The position numbers were made by a program, and so were the translations under genes. A stretch of DNA of 64,000 nucleotides from Streptomyces europaeiscabiei (GTDB taxonomy: Bacteria; Actinomycetota; Actinomycetes; Streptomycetales; Streptomycetaceae). Positions 60,519-64,000 of the stretch are shown in pieces (the stretch's first letter is position 1; the number at the start of each line of letters is the position of its first letter). Where the stretch lies: positions 744,001 to 808,000 of the forward strand of contig NZ_CP107841.1 of NCBI RefSeq assembly GCF_036346855.1, given 5' to 3'. The notes beneath the pieces were generated by a model that searched no databases, was not told the DNA's origin, and was given only the letters and a program-made list of their open reading frames with translations.

Positions 60519-61538
60519 ATGGTTCGACGATCGGGGGGCAGGATCGTGCGACGCGTTCCCGTGCCGGCACTCGTCCCGGCACTCGTCCCGGTGTCGCTGA
60601 TCTGCGGCGCGCTGCTCCTCACGTCCGCCTGCGCGACGGAGGAGAGCCCCGGTCGCCGGACGCCGTCGGCCCCACCCGGCGTGACCGCGGAGGCGGGCAG
60701 CGCCACCAGCGTGCACGTCATGTGGAACCGGGCATCCGGTGAGCCGGAGACAGCCGGGTACGAGGTGTACCGGGGCCGCACGAAGGTGAAGGACGTGCCG
60801 GGCGGTGAGCACATGGTGGACATCACCCGGCTCCGGCCGTCGACCACCTACGTGTTCACGGTCCGGGCCCGCGGCACCCACGGGGGCCTCGGGCCGCCCA
60901 GCGCGGAGGTCCGGGCCACGACGCCCGCCGCCGGGACGGCGGACCGCCGGGCCCCGACCCGCCCAGGGGGCCTCGGCGGAAAAGCGCTCGAGAGCAAGGC
61001 GGCGCAGTTGTCCTGGGGGCCGTCGACGGATGACCGGGACGTGGTGTCGTACGACATCCTGCAGGGCGACTCGAAGATCCACAGCGTTGGCGGGGAACAG
61101 ACGGCGGCCGTGGTCACGGGGCTGCGGCCCGGCACCCGGTACTCCTTCACCGTGCGGGCGAGGGACGCGGCGGACAACGTCTCGCCCGCGAGCCGGGCGG
61201 TACGGCTCACCACCGAGCCGGGGGCGGACGACGGGCGGGGCACCGCGCCCACCGGGTTCCGCGCCGGCACCCGCCGGGCCGACGGGGCGTACTCCATCGA
61301 CCTGTCGTGGCTGCCGCCGCGGGTCGACGGTGTGATCACGGAGTACGAGATCCAGCTCGACGGGCGGCGGGCGACCTCGCTCGTCTGGGGCGGGACCCCG
61401 CCCCGGGACCGGGCCTCCTACAGCTTCTACCTGGGCCGGGAGTCCGGGGCGTCATACCGGGTGCGGATCCGCGCGAAGCTCCCGGACGGGACCTGGGGCG
61501 GCTTCTCCGCGGAACGGACGGTGACCACCGGCGAGTGA
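60519..61538 (+). CDS. Lipoprotein with three fibronectin type III domains
   Basis: A 339-residue surface protein. The signal region VSLICGALLLTSACATEE contains the lipobox TSAC. Three FnIII-like domains follow: from about residue 52 (PPGVTAEAGSATSVHVMWNR), from about 148 (RPGGLGGKALESKAAQLSWG) and from about 240 (PTGFRAGTRRADGAYSIDLS). The first two end in the usual YVFTVRARG or YSFTVRARD strand. There is no catalytic domain, so a binding or spacer role outside the cell is likely. Confidence 0.85.
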   Translation: MVRRSGGRIVRRVPVPALVPALVPVSLICGALLLTSACATEESPGRRTPSAPPGVTAEAGSATSVHVMWNRASGEPETAGYEVYRGRTKVKDVPGGEHMVDITRLRPSTTYVFTVRARGTHGGLGPPSAEVRATTPAAGTADRRAPTRPGGLGGKALESKAAQLSWGPSTDDRDVVSYDILQGDSKIHSVGGEQTAAVVTGLRPGTRYSFTVRARDAADNVSPASRAVRLTTEPGADDGRGTAPTGFRAGTRRADGAYSIDLSWLPPRVDGVITEYEIQLDGRRATSLVWGGTPPRDRASYSFYLGRESGASYRVRIRAKLPDGTWGGFSAERTVTTGE

Positions 61539-61776
61539 CCCGGGGACCCGGGACGCCATCGGCGAGTGACCCGGGAGGCCACGGCGGGCGGGTGAGCCGC
61601 GTCGAGCGCCGCCGGGCGAGCAGGTTCCCCCGCACGGCGGAGTCCGTCACCTGCCCGGGCCCCGTCCGCATGCGGTCGGGGCGAACTGCACGTTGGCTCA
61701 CCCTGAGGCAGCACGGGTCTCCCGATCCTCGGCGGCGCACGGGACGTGCCGCCACCGTGCCGCTGGAGGGCAGACC

Positions 61777-62313
61777 ATGCGTACGTCTCAGCTACTCCTC
61801 CGCTTCGGCCCGACCGCGGCCGCCGCCGTGCTGCCGATCGCCCTGGCCGCGCCGTCGGCCGTCGCCGCCCCCACGGGGATCTCGGTGAGCACCACGGGAT
61901 CCGTGGTCGCCGTCACCACCAACGATTGCCCCACCAGCACCAACGGCACGTTCGGTACCGCCTCGCTGCTCTCCAGCGGGCAGGCGAACTTCTCCCAGGG
62001 TCGTCAGGCGACCCTCACCGGCACGAGCACCACCCAGGCCGCCTCCTGGGCGAACGTGGGCCCGGGTACGTACACCGTGATCGCGGTGTGCAAGGACGGA
62101 ACCACGGCGGGCACCCAGTCCGTCATCGTCACCGCCTCCACCCCCGCCATCTCCACGACGGCCTCGCCTGCACGGGGCGTCATGGGCGGTGTCGGTGGCG
62201 CCACCCGGGAGTACGGCACCGTCACCCTCGTGGGCGGCGGGGCGCTGGTGGCCGTGGGCACGGGGGCGGCCGTCTGGTACCTGCGCCGCCGCGCGAAGCC
62301 CCACAGGCTGTGA
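61777..62313 (+). CDS. Exported protein with C-terminal membrane anchor
   Basis: A 178-residue protein with a signal peptide (LLLRFGPTAAAAVLPIALAA, cleavage near AVAAP). A Ser/Thr-rich Ig-like beta domain follows (GSVVAVTTNDCPTSTNGTFG to TYTVIAVCKDGTTAGTQSVI; its two Cys could pair), then a Gly/Val-rich C-terminal helix (VTLVGGGALVAVGTGAAVWY) and basic tail RRRAKPHRL. It has CTGGAGGG before the ATG. A wall-side membrane-anchored protein of unknown role. Confidence 0.8.
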   Translation: MRTSQLLLRFGPTAAAAVLPIALAAPSAVAAPTGISVSTTGSVVAVTTNDCPTSTNGTFGTASLLSSGQANFSQGRQATLTGTSTTQAASWANVGPGTYTVIAVCKDGTTAGTQSVIVTASTPAISTTASPARGVMGGVGGATREYGTVTLVGGGALVAVGTGAAVWYLRRRAKPHRL

Positions 62314-62352
62314 GCCCCGGGTGCGCGGTCGCCCCGTGACGCGGACGGCCGC

Positions 62353-62949
62353 CTACTCGCTCCCCGTGCTCTCCGCACCGCCGCCGGTGCTCTCCGCACC
62401 GCCGCCGGTGTTCTCCGGCAGCGTCCCGAACTCCTCCAGAGCTTTCGTCAGCCACTGGGTCCAGAACGTCTGCAGGTCGATGCCCGCCCGCAGGATCAGA
62501 TGCTGAAGCCGGTCCTGGGCCGTGTCCCGGCCGGGCCCGAAGTCCCGCTCCTCGATCTTCTCGTACTCCGCCAACTGTTGCCGATGCAGGGCGAGATGGC
62601 GCCGCAGATCGTCCTCCAGACCGGTCGTGCCCACGACAGCGGCGGCGCGCAGCCGGACGAAGAGCGCGTCGCGCCACGGCTTGGGGTCCTGGGGTGCCGA
62701 GGTCCAGCGGGCCAGTTCCTCGCGCCCGGCCGGCAGTACCTCGTAGCTCTTCTTCTGCCCCCGGGCGGGCCGCTCGGAGGGCAGGGCCCTGATGAAGCCC
62801 TCGCCCTCCAGTTTCCCCAGCTCGCGATAGATCTGCTGGTGCGTCGCCGACCAGAAGTAGCCGATCGACCTGTCGAACCGCCGGGTCAGCTCAAGGCCCG
62901 ACGACGGCTTTTCGAGCAGGGCGGTGAGGATCGCGTGCGGGAGTGACAT
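62353..62949 (-). CDS. PadR-family transcriptional regulator
   Basis: A 198-residue regulator. The winged helix is ILTALLEKPSSGLELTRRFD, FWSATHQQIYRELGKLEGEG, SYEVLPAGREELARW. The C-terminal helical dimer part is RRHLALHRQQLAEYEKIEER and later helices. The last residues are a small repeat (ENTGGGAESTGGGAESTGSE), encoded by imperfect 21-base repeats of CTCTCCGCACCGCCGCCGGTG. Its target is unknown; the reductase to the right on the same strand would be upstream of it. Confidence 0.88.
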   Translation of the reverse strand: MSLPHAILTALLEKPSSGLELTRRFDRSIGYFWSATHQQIYRELGKLEGEGFIRALPSERPARGQKKSYEVLPAGREELARWTSAPQDPKPWRDALFVRLRAAAVVGTTGLEDDLRRHLALHRQQLAEYEKIEERDFGPGRDTAQDRLQHLILRAGIDLQTFWTQWLTKALEEFGTLPENTGGGAESTGGGAESTGSE

Positions 62950-63008
62950 GGGCTCATCCTAGGAAGGCCGGAGATCACGACAGCCGCACGCACCCCGCGG
63001 CCAGGCTC

Positions 63009-64000
63009 CTACAGCGCCGCCGCCAGCTCCGTCCCCTGTTTGATCGCCCGCTTGGCGTCCAGTTCGGCCGCCACGTCGGCGCCGCCGATGAGGTGCGCGG
63101 ACCGCCCGGCGGCGATCAGCTCGTCGTACAGGCCGCGGCGCGGGTCCTGACCCGTGCAGAGGACGACCGTGTCGACCTCCAGCACCTGGCGGACCCCGTC
63201 GACGGTGACGTGCAGTCCGGCGTCGTCGATCAGGTCGTACTGCACGCCGGGGACCATGGTGACACCGCGGTGCTTGAGCTCGGTGCGGTGGATCCAGCCG
63301 GTGGTCTTGCCGAGTCCGGCGCCGACCTTGGAGGTCTTGCGCTGGAGGAGGTGGACCGAACGCGGCGGGGCGGGGCGTTCGGGGGCGGCGAGGCCGCCGG
63401 GGACGCGGTAGTCCATGTCGACGCCCCACTGACGGAAGTACGCGGCCGGGTCCTCGCTCGTCTTGTCCCCGCCGTCGGTCAGGTACTCGGCGACGTCGAA
63501 GCCGATGCCGCCCGCGCCGAGGATCGCGACGCGGTCACCCACGGCGACGCCGTCGCGCAGGACGTCCAGGTAGCCCAGGACCTTGGGGTGGTCGACGCCG
63601 GGGAGTTCGGGGATGCGGGGGGTCACACCGGTGGCGACGACGACCTCGTCGTAGGCCGTGAGGTCGTCGGCCTCGACACGGGTGTCCAGGCGTACGTCGA
63701 CGCCGTGCGCGTCGAGTTGGTGGCGGAAGTAGCGCAGGGTCTCGTCGAACTCCTGCTTGCCGGGGACCTTGCGGGCCACGTTGAGCTGGCCGCCGACCTC
63801 GCCCGCGGCATCGAACAGCGTGACCTCGTGGCCGCGCTCGGCCGCGCTCACGGCACAGGCGAGGCCTGCCGGGCCCGCGCCGACGACCGCGACACGTTTG
63901 CGCAGCCGGGTCGGGGAGAGGACGAGTTCCGTCTCGTGGCAGGCGCGCGGGTTGACCAGGCAGGAAGTGATCTCGCCGCTGAAGACATGGTCGAGGCAGG
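63009..64000 (-). CDS. fadH: NADPH-dependent 2,4-dienoyl-CoA reductase, C-terminal part (partial)
   Basis: About 330 residues of a FadH-type flavoprotein; the N-terminal barrel lies beyond the window. The first visible residues CLDHVFSGEITSCLVNPRAC carry Cys residues of the 4Fe-4S cluster. The FAD-binding fold is RVAVVGAGPAGLACAVSAAE, and the NADPH-binding fold VAILGAGGIGFDVAEYL. TVVLCTGQDPRRGLYDELIA and SAHLIGGADVAAELDAKRAI complete the domain. It reduces 2,4-dienoyl-CoA intermediates in the breakdown of unsaturated fatty acids. Confidence 0.92.
   Translation of the reverse strand, partial: CLDHVFSGEITSCLVNPRACHETELVLSPTRLRKRVAVVGAGPAGLACAVSAAERGHEVTLFDAAGEVGGQLNVARKVPGKQEFDETLRYFRHQLDAHGVDVRLDTRVEADDLTAYDEVVVATGVTPRIPELPGVDHPKVLGYLDVLRDGVAVGDRVAILGAGGIGFDVAEYLTDGGDKTSEDPAAYFRQWGVDMDYRVPGGLAAPERPAPPRSVHLLQRKTSKVGAGLGKTTGWIHRTELKHRGVTMVPGVQYDLIDDAGLHVTVDGVRQVLEVDTVVLCTGQDPRRGLYDELIAAGRSAHLIGGADVAAELDAKRAIKQGTELAAAL

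Noticed and set aside
61528..61575. Repeated GGCGAGTGACCCGGG after the FnIII lipoprotein gene
   Set aside because: Two short copies at the stop codon; probably a small duplication with no evident function.

Overview
The window is high-GC DNA with GTG/ATG starts, ATGA/GTGA gene overlaps, many secreted glycosidases, paired NarL-type regulators with DUF-type histidine kinases, and actinobacterial transposon debris. It fits a Streptomyces chromosome, possibly a variable arm region. This is inferred from gene content and composition only; no rRNA, tRNA or CRISPR array was recognised.

Layout. 1-1 kb: end of an ECF cobalt/nickel importer (cbiQ, cbiO). 1-11 kb: an apparently complete non-phosphorylating L-fucose catabolic locus. 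A six-gene, fully translationally coupled minus-strand operon faces a plus-strand sugar ABC importer plus an FCD-type GntR regulator, and three copies of one 15-bp palindrome lie between them. 11-23 kb: phytase, a DUF418-like membrane protein, two two-component systems, a small LuxR protein, and three damaged secreted hydrolase genes. The largest of these is a GH95 alpha-L-fucosidase, which would have fed the fucose pathway.

24.3-30.5 kb holds the most interesting system. A 92-residue Ala-rich, Cys-free peptide gene is followed by a long hairpin. After it come an HTTM-type membrane domain fused to an alpha/beta hydrolase, a DUF5819-like protein carrying NWRFFAPNP, a 41-residue membrane peptide, an ABC exporter, a 63-residue two-helix membrane protein and a methyltransferase, closed by a strong hairpin. 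The plan resembles the Bacillus SdpA/SdpB/SdpC toxin-peptide pathway but is not identical to it. I propose it as a peptide-maturation and export cassette.

30-36.5 kb: GNAT, S24/S26-type peptidase, a second ABC exporter, and a PAS/GAF/SpoIIE phosphatase. 36.7-53.8 kb is a mosaic of wreckage. It contains a roughly 29-copy GCAGGCC heptamer array, truncated MmyB-regulator and MFS genes fused at their 5' ends, Tn554-like tnpB/tnpC remnants, an istB gene split by a barstar/integrase segment, ISL3 pieces, a YoeB remnant and two glycosidase tails joined head to head. Intact cargo lies among these: barstar, a putative immunity-like protein, APH kinase, methyltransferases and a RibD-like reductase. 53.9-64 kb: a lipoprotein with an internal duplication beside an ECF sigma/anti-sigma pair, the dhaKLM dihydroxyacetone phosphotransferase operon, a GH75 chitosanase, FnIII and other surface proteins, a PadR regulator, and the end of a 2,4-dienoyl-CoA reductase.

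Caution: several genes carry single-base indels in G/C runs, and several junctions join two half-genes. Either the region is decaying or the assembly contains errors; reads would be needed to tell.
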